Source: a virus
Reading direction: 5' to 3' (one strand)
IMG/VR virus record: IMGVR_UViG_3300045431_000049
Coordinates: 1 to 20,388 of that record
Length of the DNA: 20,388 nt
The notes under the pieces are model-generated. The model searched no databases. It saw only the letters and a program-made list of their open reading frames with translations, and had not been told where the DNA came from. Each line of letters opens with the position of its first letter. The first letter of the stretch is position 1. Below are positions 1 to 8,684 of this stretch, piece after piece. The position numbers were made by a program, and so were the translations under genes.

Positions 1-3000
1 GGTAGCGCGCGCACAATGTCTGCGGCGTTTGATACCGTTTGCGCCCTAAACGCGCCGATGGACATCGTGCTCGGATCTCGTTCATACCGAGTGTTGAACA
101 CGAACATGTTCAATGGTGTGTCAAACGCGGGGGTGCCGAACGCCGACATACGACTCAGAGTGGCCAAAAACCAGCGCGCCGGATCTTGCTCGCGCCGGTC
201 AACCTCTTCTCCAGTAATCAGCGACATAGCCATAGGCATAGCTCGTTCGCCGACAGCCATAGCAGCGGCGGCGTACGCAAAAGCAATAGGCGCGTACGTC
301 GACATCGGCGCCAACATCTTAGCTCGATCACTGGCCGACAGATTCTTTTCCGTCACCGCGCGATACGCCGTTTTTGCAGCGTAATTGCGGATCTCACGAG
401 TATATGCATACGGAAACCCGGCCAACGCGTATGCCTGTCGGCCAACAGGATTTTTGGCCAAGTACGGGATCTGGGCAGGGTTGGGCTCCTGAATAGTTCT
501 CATGCTGAAATCGTAGAGTGCCGACCGCAACTTGGTGGCCACCGCAATTCGTCTGCGTACGGCTTCTACTTTCTTCCATTCAGCCGCGCTAACCGCATCG
601 GGTTTAGCGTCTTTCCCTTGCGCCAGCTTAATGAGTTCGGCACTGCCTAGAGTTTCCGCAAGAGACCGCGGATTCGAGATGAGGGCCACGCGGCTATCCG
701 AAGAAGCCCCTTCCATAAGATCATACAGTTTTTTCAACTGGGGTATATCGGCCTCGGTGAAGCCATACTCGCGAAGCAAGTCGAGCGAAGCCGCAGCGCT
801 TTGGCCCTTTACCTGTACATCGGTCGCGGCGTGCTTGAACAGGCCGTCTCCGATTTGTAACGCGTAGGCTCTTTGGCCTTCGGTCAAACTGGTGACGCCT
901 AGCGCGTCCATATACAACGTCGTCATGCGACGAAGCAAAGCGTTGTCCAAGCCATCAAGACGCGATGACACCAGCATGTCACGGGCGTACGACCCCGTCA
1001 CGCCAATCATCTCGGCTAGAGCTTTGTACGTGTGGGCGTCCGGTTTGCGAAGCACGGGCAGGTTCGAGAAAAACCGAAGCTGGTCGACAACCATGAGCGC
1101 CGAACTGATCGGATTTTTGCGCGCGCGAACTCCGATGTTGAAAGGCTCGAACATTTGAAGAATAGCGGTGCGACCGAGAAGACGCATCATGGATAGCGTA
1201 TCAATCAGGGTCAGCGGCGCTCGAATTTCTGCGGGTAGAGGCGAGCCGGTGAGTTGCCCTGTCGCAGCATGAAGTTGGTGCATAATCATGCGCGCTTCGC
1301 CCGACGGAACGTTCTGCGCGAGAAAGCGAGCCAGCGCCTCCAGCCGCTCTCCTTTCTGACCAAACCTTTGCGTGTAGGCGACAAGCTGCCCCATGTTTTC
1401 GGCGTATCGCGCCGTCAACGCGGCTGCGTCTCGGACATAAAAATCGGCCAAGTGTTTGTCTGCGGTCGCGCCGAGAACACGACGCTTGATCGGCGACACC
1501 GCCGTATCGAACGAAAGAACCGGGTTCATCAAGCTACGCGTCTTCGGGAACGCCGCGGCATAGAAGAACTCTTCCGCCGCTTCCATCGCCTCCGTCAACG
1601 ACAGGCCTTCGTCCTGATACGCTTTCGTGGCTTGCTCGATAAACTTGTCTTGGTTGTTGCGGATCAGATCATCGTCCAGCTTCCGGCTGAAATAGTCTTC
1701 CCGCTTGCCGAGTTTGACCCCTGCTTCGGTGACTTCATTCCACACCTGATCGAACCAAGCACGTAACTCGCGGGCATCGGCCCAATCTTGCGCGTCCACG
1801 CCCGGTGGCGCTTTCGCGCGCTCGGACACGGGCATTCGGCTCCAGAGTTTCCCGTCGACCGCAAGCGCCACCACGCGCTTGCTCTTTACGATGTCCCAAT
1901 CGTTGACGAGTTTTCCGATCTTATTTGTCCAAATCCCGGTAAGCTGTTTGGCGTGTTCGGTGTACCCTTGCTCTTGAAGCTTTCCACTTCCGGGGTCTGT
2001 ACCAACTTTGCGAGCGAAAGCGTCAATCGGGTTTTGACCTTCCTCGATACCCAGTTGCTTGGCCCAATCCGCATCCACCTTTGCGCGTAGACTATCCCAG
2101 CGACGCCCCAGAGAGTTGAGCGCGCCGACCGAAGCTTGTGTTGCTGTCCAAGCCATGTTGACGACAGCGTGAGCGGCCCGCGTTGGCGTCATCGTCTTAG
2201 CCCCTTCCTCCAAATCGCGGAAGAAGCGAGCGCGCATCGGATCGTTTTTAAGCTGGTTCTGCATGATCTTGCGGGCTGACGACATCAGCGCACGTCGGCG
2301 CGTAGTAGGCGGCACCGCGCCTTTACGGTCGTCGAGGGCATTGCGCACGAGCCGCACCACCTCGTCGAGCAGGCCGCCCGGGAACGCGTTGAGCTTGCCT
2401 TCCCTTGCGCGGGCAAGCGCGTTGTCGGCCCAGTTTTGGCGCTCTTTGCGCAGATCATCAAGCCGCCGCTGTTCGCCGGGCGTACGGGCCGCTTCGCTCT
2501 GAAGATCGACAAGCGCACGCGCCTTCTCGGGGTTGCGCTTCGCCCATGTGTCGAAAAGTTCGCGCTTCGTGGGTAGAGCGGGCGAAGGCTCGGTCTTTGC
2601 CGCGGGCTGCTCCTTGACCGGCTTGGGAGCGGGCGGCGGGGTCGGCGGTTCAGGCGCAGGTCGACCCTCGCGCTTGGCTTTTCGCACCTCGTTTGCGTAC
2701 GCGCGCTCCTTCGCGACCTGCTTGGCGATGTCCGCGGTGGTCGGCTCGCCGGTCGGGATCCGGTCGCCCTCAAGTGCGTCGAGTTCGCGCTGGAGCCGGG
2801 CCAGCTTTCGCGAATCGCTCAAGTTCAACCGGCCGCCCATTTCCAGTTCTTGGATCTGGGCACGGATCTTTTGCAGGCGGGCTTGGGTGCTGCCCTCCGC
2901 TTCGATGCGATCCGCTTCCGCATCTTGCGCGCGGTTGTCGGGCGTGATCGTGCGTTCGTGGTCCTTGCCGACCCGTTCGATCGTTTCCTTGGGCGCCGCT

Positions 3001-5957
3001 TTTGCCTTTTGCTTCTGCACGTCCTGTTCGCGCAGAGCTTCGAAGCGGGCGAGCAATTCGCGGTCGTACGTTCCAAGTTCAGGCTTCGGGCCGCCGCGGC
3101 CGTCGTCGTCCACGTCGGCCTTGGCCCGCTCGCGACGGACGAGGTTCATGACTTGGTCATCAGACCAGTCCGCATACGCTTTACCCAGCCGGGATCTGCG
3201 CAACACACTCAGCGTTTGTGTGTCCGTCAGCCCGACTTCGGCCGATCGGCGCGCGAACTCACTAATCTTCTGCGCGCGGTTTCGGATGTCCCCGCTCAAA
3301 ACGTAGCGGAGAATCTCGGGGAACGATTTATCCGGCCACGGAACACCCGAGTAGATGATCCGCGGGTCAAAAGGGGTGTCTCCCGACCCTCCCTGAAGAC
3401 GCAGATCCTTTTCGATGCTGTCGACGAGGTTCTTAAGCTGCTTCTCTTTTGCCTGAAGAGCGGCTTTATCCGCGCCGTCCTCGCGCATCTTTTTGATGGC
3501 GTCTCGCAGACTTTCGGCCTGCGTGACCTTTTGTTCAATGAACCGCTTCGGGTCGACATTCGACTTGACGTTCTGCCTCGGCGCCGGGGTGTCGATAGGC
3601 GGTTCGGTGCGACCGCGCAAATCGTTGTTAGGCACCCATTCTTTTCCGGCGTAGCGACGATACGTGTTTTCCACGGCGCGACGGTTCGACGGATCGAGAG
3701 GTTTGCCGCCTCTGGCGCGCACCGCATCGTCTTTGCGCAAGATGTTGCCGAGATCGACAATCTGTTGTTCGCGCCAACGGGTAGCACCCTCTTCGTCCGA
3801 GAAGCGCGGGTCGACGTTAGCACGATCCAACGCTTGACCCGGAGGTACGTCTTTGGCGTCACGAAGGGGTACGGACGACAGGTTGTCCCGGTCGCTTGCC
3901 GCGTCACGATACATGTCGTCAAGCGCGGCTTCCAAACGCGCGCGATCTTCAGCGGGCAGGCGCTTATCGGCGGGCGCCATGTCGTCCTGCGTCAGCCGGT
4001 TTTCGACATCTGCTATATTCGGATCTTCATGTCTGAGCGCCGAGTCCGGGCGTCGACCCAGCGGCGTGTTGCGCGGGTCGAAATCCGGTTCGGGAGGGAT
4101 GGCCGCAGAAACCCGGGCTCCGCGCGCTTGGGCGCCGGACGCCGCGGGCGGGCCGGTCATCTCACTTGGACGATTCAACGCAAACGGGCGACGCTGTGCG
4201 CGATAGCTGTCGGGTTGCGGCGCTTCTGCGCGCGGCCCCGGTTCTGGCGGAAGCGAACGGGGCGCTTCGTCAGCCGGAATGTAGCGCATCTGCGGCGCTT
4301 CGACATCATCGGTCAAAGCCGCGCGGAAAGCGGCGATAGCCTCGCGAGCGCGAGAAATTCGATCTTGTCGTTCAGGAGTTTGGGGCTTGGCTTCCATTGC
4401 CGACACTTGGCGCTCAAGCTCGCGAATTTGTATCGCCCAGCTAGGTTCGTCCGTCTCGAATGCGGAAGCACGAACGTTAGGCGGTGGATCGCTAGGGGAC
4501 GGTTCCGGGTTGTCGACACGCTGACCGAAACGACGCGGGGGCTCGTCGGCTTCAAACTGGGCGTACCTCGGGCGCTGCGGCTGTGTGTCGCCATAGGTCG
4601 CGGGCGGCGGGGTGCGCGGGTCGAAGCTCTGGTCAATCGGGAGGTCGTAGCCTGACGGCGGTGGTCGCCGACGATCACTTGGGCTTTCAACCGGCGCTTG
4701 CGATCCTTGGTCAATCGTTCGCTGGTATGCGTTCTCGGGGCGAACGTAGCCGCTACTGTCGTTGAGCGGAATGGGCTTGCCACCGGGCACCAAAGTTGTC
4801 GGTGTTCGGCGGACTTCGACGAAGTTGCCCTTCGGCGCCGTGCGCGGCTTTGCTTTTGTCGGCTGACCGCGCTCGTTGACCGGCTGGTACAGGTCTTCGC
4901 CTTTTTCGTTCTTGCCAGCAGGCTTGTAGAACGTGGTGACTTCGTTGCCATTCTTGTCAGTACGGGTGTGTTGATACAGAGGCGCGACCTCTTGCCGAGA
5001 CGTGCGCGTGGGGCTGGCCGGGGGTACGCTGGGCGCCGGAAGCGCGAGACGTTCGTTGGGCGCCGGAAGCGCAGGTTGAACTTCGGGCACGGCGGCTTCG
5101 GGTTGCGGACGAACGCCGCCGCGACCACCAAGGAACGCCGATGCGAGCGCGCCTATGGCAGCATCAGTGCCACGCGCGGACGGGTTCAGCGGATCACGGA
5201 GCGCGGCCTCTGCCGAGTATCCTTCTGCACTGAGTTGTCGCGATACCGCCAGATCTGCGGCGCCGCCCACACCCGTGTTGACTGCCGCGCCCTGAACTAC
5301 GCGCTTGATTAGACCGCCGCTTCCCGGCGCAATCATGTTACCTGCGGCGCTGATACCGGCGTCGAGAACCGCTGAACGACCCGCCGTTTCGGGAGCGACG
5401 CCGCGCTCGCGAAGTTGCGCGCCCGTGTCGGCGCCTTGGATAGCCCCTGCGGTAAGACCACCGCCAATCGGACCCGCGGCGAAAGATGGCGCGACGCGGC
5501 CCAAACCATAAGCCACGTTGTCGAGCACCGACCCGCCTTCCGGCGCCGGAAGAACTTGACGATTGAACTCGTCATAATCGCTGAGCTTCGAAATCTGACG
5601 TTGGCGCTGGCGCGTCTCCCACGTCGCCATCTCTTGCGAGTTAAAGCCTTTCCAGACAGGGGGCGGATCAAATGCACTGGTGTCCGTGACCGCTTGCTCA
5701 ACGGCTTTCGCGCCCGAAGTGAAGAACGACGCAAGACCGCGCGCGAGATTAGTCGGCACACTGAGCAAATCATCCTTCTGCGTGACGGGCACACCCCGTC
5801 CCACAGCGGGCGTGTTATCGGGCGCGGTCTGCGCTCCGAACACATCGTCGTAGCTAAACCCGTTCTGCTGCGGATAGGTAACGTAGTCTTTCGGGTTTGG
5901 CCCGAAAACCTCGTCGTACGAGTATCCTGATTGTTTTTTCTGCGGTTCGCGAGCCAT
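1..5957 (-). CDS. Giant virion/ejection protein, 5' part (no stop in window)
   Basis: One frame is open from ATG 5957 to the left edge: 1985 codons with no stop, so the protein is at least about 200 kDa and incomplete. The start follows TAGGA by seven bases. Visible regions: residues 11-41 hold two copies of Gly-aromatic-Ser-Tyr-Asp-Asp/Glu-Val-Phe-Gly. Residues about 146-230 form a Gly/Ala-rich hydrophobic part (VAPSFAAGPIGGGLTAG; LIKRVVQGAAVNTG). About 283-650 is Pro-rich and disordered, with repeated LALPAP and FDPR. About 1015-1065 is a Lys/Arg/Glu/Leu coiled coil. About 1120-1150 is Pro/Lys-rich. From about 1230 the protein is a helical globular part, with a hydrophobic stretch YAPIAFAYAAAAMAV near 1887. 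Position matches T7 gp16 or N4-type giant ejected proteins. I see no lysozyme, RNA polymerase, helicase or protease signature; the missing end could hold one. Confidence 0.85.
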   Translation of the reverse strand, partial: MAREPQKKQSGYSYDEVFGPNPKDYVTYPQQNGFSYDDVFGAQTAPDNTPAVGRGVPVTQKDDLLSVPTNLARGLASFFTSGAKAVEQAVTDTSAFDPPPVWKGFNSQEMATWETRQRQRQISKLSDYDEFNRQVLPAPEGGSVLDNVAYGLGRVAPSFAAGPIGGGLTAGAIQGADTGAQLRERGVAPETAGRSAVLDAGISAAGNMIAPGSGGLIKRVVQGAAVNTGVGGAADLAVSRQLSAEGYSAEAALRDPLNPSARGTDAAIGALASAFLGGRGGVRPQPEAAVPEVQPALPAPNERLALPAPSVPPASPTRTSRQEVAPLYQHTRTDKNGNEVTTFYKPAGKNEKGEDLYQPVNERGQPTKAKPRTAPKGNFVEVRRTPTTLVPGGKPIPLNDSSGYVRPENAYQRTIDQGSQAPVESPSDRRRPPPSGYDLPIDQSFDPRTPPPATYGDTQPQRPRYAQFEADEPPRRFGQRVDNPEPSPSDPPPNVRASAFETDEPSWAIQIRELERQVSAMEAKPQTPERQDRISRAREAIAAFRAALTDDVEAPQMRYIPADEAPRSLPPEPGPRAEAPQPDSYRAQRRPFALNRPSEMTGPPAASGAQARGARVSAAIPPEPDFDPRNTPLGRRPDSALRHEDPNIADVENRLTQDDMAPADKRLPAEDRARLEAALDDMYRDAASDRDNLSSVPLRDAKDVPPGQALDRANVDPRFSDEEGATRWREQQIVDLGNILRKDDAVRARGGKPLDPSNRRAVENTYRRYAGKEWVPNNDLRGRTEPPIDTPAPRQNVKSNVDPKRFIEQKVTQAESLRDAIKKMREDGADKAALQAKEKQLKNLVDSIEKDLRLQGGSGDTPFDPRIIYSGVPWPDKSFPEILRYVLSGDIRNRAQKISEFARRSAEVGLTDTQTLSVLRRSRLGKAYADWSDDQVMNLVRRERAKADVDDDGRGGPKPELGTYDRELLARFEALREQDVQKQKAKAAPKETIERVGKDHERTITPDNRAQDAEADRIEAEGSTQARLQKIRAQIQELEMGGRLNLSDSRKLARLQRELDALEGDRIPTGEPTTADIAKQVAKERAYANEVRKAKREGRPAPEPPTPPPAPKPVKEQPAAKTEPSPALPTKRELFDTWAKRNPEKARALVDLQSEAARTPGEQRRLDDLRKERQNWADNALARAREGKLNAFPGGLLDEVVRLVRNALDDRKGAVPPTTRRRALMSSARKIMQNQLKNDPMRARFFRDLEEGAKTMTPTRAAHAVVNMAWTATQASVGALNSLGRRWDSLRAKVDADWAKQLGIEEGQNPIDAFARKVGTDPGSGKLQEQGYTEHAKQLTGIWTNKIGKLVNDWDIVKSKRVVALAVDGKLWSRMPVSERAKAPPGVDAQDWADARELRAWFDQVWNEVTEAGVKLGKREDYFSRKLDDDLIRNNQDKFIEQATKAYQDEGLSLTEAMEAAEEFFYAAAFPKTRSLMNPVLSFDTAVSPIKRRVLGATADKHLADFYVRDAAALTARYAENMGQLVAYTQRFGQKGERLEALARFLAQNVPSGEARMIMHQLHAATGQLTGSPLPAEIRAPLTLIDTLSMMRLLGRTAILQMFEPFNIGVRARKNPISSALMVVDQLRFFSNLPVLRKPDAHTYKALAEMIGVTGSYARDMLVSSRLDGLDNALLRRMTTLYMDALGVTSLTEGQRAYALQIGDGLFKHAATDVQVKGQSAAASLDLLREYGFTEADIPQLKKLYDLMEGASSDSRVALISNPRSLAETLGSAELIKLAQGKDAKPDAVSAAEWKKVEAVRRRIAVATKLRSALYDFSMRTIQEPNPAQIPYLAKNPVGRQAYALAGFPYAYTREIRNYAAKTAYRAVTEKNLSASDRAKMLAPMSTYAPIAFAYAAAAMAVGERAMPMAMSLITGEEVDRREQDPARWFLATLSRMSAFGTPAFDTPLNMFVFNTRYERDPSTMSIGAFRAQTVSNAADIVRAL
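5030..5072. repeat. Direct repeat inside the giant gene (LALPAP units)
   Basis: TGGGCGCCGGAAGCGC occurs at 5030-5045 and again at 5057-5072 on the plus strand, 27 bases apart. It encodes two successive Leu-Pro-Ala-Pro units in the Pro-rich region of the giant protein. The spacing is a multiple of three, so the repeat preserves frame and looks like a small in-frame duplication. A partial third copy of the core (GGCGCCGGAAG) is near 5542-5552. Confidence 0.75.
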
Positions 5958-5966
5958 TTTGTTGTC

Positions 5967-7208
5967 CTATTGAGGAGCCGAACCAACTGGATAAAGGCGA
6001 CCGTTTCGAACCACCATCGGACCCCTTTTTGTTGGTATTTCCTGGCCCTCTAGCTGCCCAGACTCAACTTGCTCTTTGGTCGGCGCGCGAACTGGGTTTG
6101 GCAGGCTATCGACGCCGTCATCACTAGATGACGTGCCCACCGTGTTTTGCGGCCCGTTGTTGATGAAGTAATCGGCCAGACCGCGAGCAAGGGGCAAGCC
6201 CGCCGTGGTGTCTACGCCGACACCTTTGATGTTTGCCTTGCGCGGATCAATGACCCATTCTTTGCCGTTCCACTTGCGCCCGTTTATAACTCGCGCGGCG
6301 GCTTGGTAGCCTGCGTCGCGAGATGGCATTCCGTCAACAATGAATCGTTGCGCTACCGCGAGAGCCCGCTTGTATTCTTCTGACGCCAGCATGGCTCTTG
6401 TAGAAGGATCATTGTACCATTTTTGATACTCAAGTTCGTTGGCGCCTCGGTTTATGTTTAACTCAGCTTCGACCGCTCGTCGCGCTTCATCTGCTGCTTT
6501 AACGTTGTCTGTAGGATTCAAAGGTCTGCTGGCTAGCGCGGCTTTCTCCCGGGCTCGCGCGTCGGCAGCTTCAGCCTGAAGCGCGGCGATCTGCTCGCGG
6601 CTATCGGCGTTGATGCGCGCCGCGCCAAGCGTGCCTTCAAGCTGTTTGTCTTGACCGCGCTTCGCGACATCGGTCGTGACCTGCAACGCCGTATTGCGAT
6701 CCGACTCAGTGACCGACTCGTTCGGGGCCAGCGATTGATTTGAGTAGATCGGATACACGTTGGTCAGGAAGCGGTTTGCCGCTGGCCCTTCTTCGCCCGC
6801 AAAATTAAGCGCAATCATGCGAGCAAGATCGGTCGGGTTAACCCCCGCCGACATTGCCGACGAAGTCAATTCTCGTGCCGCGTAATCGGGGCTTCCATAC
6901 CCGTTCGGCTTGGGATCCATCTCCCCCGCCGCCTTCATGTCCGGCGAGAACACGTAGCCCAGCCTATACGCCAGTTCACGCTGGGCGTTTTGGCGCGCGC
7001 CAATCTCGTTGGCTTCAGCTTGCGCTTTCGCTGCTTGTGCGCGGAACAGGTCGTTCTGGGCGCGCTGATCCCCCATCTTGCCGATGCTATCGACAATGCC
7101 GGTGAACGCCCCCGAAAGACGCGACACCATTGACTCAGGATCGCGCCTAGCGACGTAGCCAGGTACGACGCGCTGTAGGACCGGACTTTGCTGGACATAC
7201 TGGGGCAT
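5967..7208 (-). CDS. Probable internal virion protein, unrecognised
   Basis: A 413-residue protein, last of the medium-sized genes before the giant one. The N-terminal 40 residues are amphipathic (VLQRVVPGYVARRDPESMVSR then LSGAFTGIVDSIGKMG). Residues about 45-85 form an Ala/Gln helix (FRAQAAKAQAEANEIGARQN). The middle is a mixed globular part (ARMIALNFAGEEGPAANRFLTNVYP) and another Ala/Glu coiled coil follows (EQIAALQAEAADARAREKAA). The C-terminus is a small strand-like unit with RGPMVVRNGRLYPVG. By order it corresponds to T7 gp15, but I see no motif proving homology. AGGAA eight bases before the ATG supports the start. The TAG stop lies nine bases before the start of the giant gene and forms part of that gene's likely ribosome-binding site. 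Confidence 0.7.
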   Translation of the reverse strand: MPQYVQQSPVLQRVVPGYVARRDPESMVSRLSGAFTGIVDSIGKMGDQRAQNDLFRAQAAKAQAEANEIGARQNAQRELAYRLGYVFSPDMKAAGEMDPKPNGYGSPDYAARELTSSAMSAGVNPTDLARMIALNFAGEEGPAANRFLTNVYPIYSNQSLAPNESVTESDRNTALQVTTDVAKRGQDKQLEGTLGAARINADSREQIAALQAEAADARAREKAALASRPLNPTDNVKAADEARRAVEAELNINRGANELEYQKWYNDPSTRAMLASEEYKRALAVAQRFIVDGMPSRDAGYQAAARVINGRKWNGKEWVIDPRKANIKGVGVDTTAGLPLARGLADYFINNGPQNTVGTSSSDDGVDSLPNPVRAPTKEQVESGQLEGQEIPTKRGPMVVRNGRLYPVGSAPQ

Positions 7209-7217
7209 GGTCGTTTC

Positions 7218-8684
7218 CTAGATACGGAACTGCGGCGGCGTGGTGATAACCGGCGTAGTGGCGGGCATGACCGCCGACGGCGTGTACTGGTTGAACTTGG
7301 GCGTGCTGTTGATAGTCGTCATCGCGGAATTAGCGTTGAATGTTCTGGGCATCGCGCTCGCCAACGCCGCGCCAAGGTCGAGGACTTTGGCGCCTGTTTG
7401 CATCCAGTTGCCGGTGGCGCTTGTGCCATTGATGCGCCTATCGTAAATGTTGCCCATGTTGGCTAAATAACTGTCGTTAACGTTCGTTACGGTATTGCCA
7501 TATCCCGTGATGGCGTCGAGCTTCGCCTTCAACTGGTCGTTCGCTGTGTTCGCCGTTCCCGTAAAGTAATCCGCTAGGGCCGCGCCTTCTTCAGCGAACA
7601 GATTGCCACGGGTAATGCCGTCTTGGACAATCTTGTTGACTTGTGCGTTGCCTACGGTTCTGACGTTGTCCCCGCGGGCGCCGTAGAACTCATCCGTAAA
7701 GTTCAGGTTGGCGTCTGTCACGCCTTGAGTGTAGTCTTTGTCTATGTTTCCTAACGCGGCAACATTTGCTCCTCGCGCGGCGGCTTCCATATTGTTCGCG
7801 CCGTAGACAAGCGGCAAATCAGCCGCGTCAAGTTGCGCGATCGTCTTAAGAGTTCCTACGCCCAAGTCGACATCGTTGCGTCGGACATCGTTGACAAACG
7901 ACGCGTCGCCGTAGGCTCGGAGCTTGTTATCTGTGACCGCTGCGTCTACGGCCCGGGCCAGCCCTTGTCGGTTTCTACGTTCGAACTCGTTGCGTACAAG
8001 ATTGCTCGACCTCGGCGAACTTTGATCGAACGTCGTGATGTTAAGAGCGTCGGCGAGCGTGTCGTTCCGTCGAGCCTCGCCAACACCAAGATTTGTCTCG
8101 TAACGACCTCGTCCTAAAGATCCTATATATTCTTCGGCGATGTCATCTGCATATTCTTGAAACGCGTATTGCCTGTCTTGTCGAGGACGAAACGCGCTAA
8201 GGTTTTTATCGCGCCGCGCGTTTTCAAGATTGGCTTGTTCGATGGCGGCACTAAGATCGATCTTACCTAGATCCACCGCGTTTTTATTTTTCAAAATCTC
8301 TGCGTTTTTTCGACCTTGCAGGCCGATGACGTTTAGCCGGTCCAACTGATCCAGCTTAGCGTTTAGCGACGTGACATTCGTGTCTAGTACATTGCGAGCG
8401 GTTTTTACTGCGGACGCATTTGCCGCGCCTGCCGCCGCCCGGCCCAAAATGTCGTTGATGTTGACTGTGTCGCGCGCGATCCCCTCTTGTTTTCCTCGAA
8501 CATCGGCGTTCACTTTGCGGTTGTCATCAAATAACGGGCGCTGAAACGCGCCTGCAAATTCATTCGACAACTGCTCTTTAACTCGCTCCGCTTTTTTCGC
8601 GTCTTTACTTTGCTTAGCGTTTCCCGCCAATCCAAGTATTTTGGACCCGACTGTTGCGATTGCGGCAATAGTGAGCGGATCCAT
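7218..8684 (-). CDS. Probable internal virion (ejection) protein with N-terminal hydrophobic segment
   Basis: A 488-residue protein whose N-terminus (DPLTIAAIATVGSKILGLAG) is a short hydrophobic, Gly/Ala-rich segment that could insert in or cross a membrane. It is followed by a basic helix (KQSKDAKKAERVKEQL). The rest is polar and helical with many Asn, Asp and Ala, including repeated Asn-Val/Asn-Leu-Asn patterns. The C-terminus is Pro/Thr-rich (AVMPATTPVITTPPQFRI). A short hydrophobic N-terminus ahead of a long soluble helical body is common in phage ejection proteins such as T7 gp14. The start is ATG 8684 within TGATG; an in-frame GTG three bases upstream is also possible. Function is inferred from order and composition. 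Confidence 0.7.
   Translation of the reverse strand: MDPLTIAAIATVGSKILGLAGNAKQSKDAKKAERVKEQLSNEFAGAFQRPLFDDNRKVNADVRGKQEGIARDTVNINDILGRAAAGAANASAVKTARNVLDTNVTSLNAKLDQLDRLNVIGLQGRKNAEILKNKNAVDLGKIDLSAAIEQANLENARRDKNLSAFRPRQDRQYAFQEYADDIAEEYIGSLGRGRYETNLGVGEARRNDTLADALNITTFDQSSPRSSNLVRNEFERRNRQGLARAVDAAVTDNKLRAYGDASFVNDVRRNDVDLGVGTLKTIAQLDAADLPLVYGANNMEAAARGANVAALGNIDKDYTQGVTDANLNFTDEFYGARGDNVRTVGNAQVNKIVQDGITRGNLFAEEGAALADYFTGTANTANDQLKAKLDAITGYGNTVTNVNDSYLANMGNIYDRRINGTSATGNWMQTGAKVLDLGAALASAMPRTFNANSAMTTINSTPKFNQYTPSAVMPATTPVITTPPQFRI

Noticed and set aside
2850-4655. 601-codon open frame on the plus strand, plus other long plus-strand frames at 14925-15938, 18007-18747 and 12741-13301
   Set aside because: They lie exactly antisense to well-supported virion genes and have Arg/Ser-rich, low-information composition. 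They have no matching neighbours or ribosome-binding sites that I could see. They are shadows of GC-rich codon usage.
5931-5942. Run of six A bases near the start of the giant gene as a frameshift site
   Set aside because: The run is not in the zero-frame register of a classical slippery heptamer, and the frame after it stays open for nearly 2000 codons, so no shift is needed.
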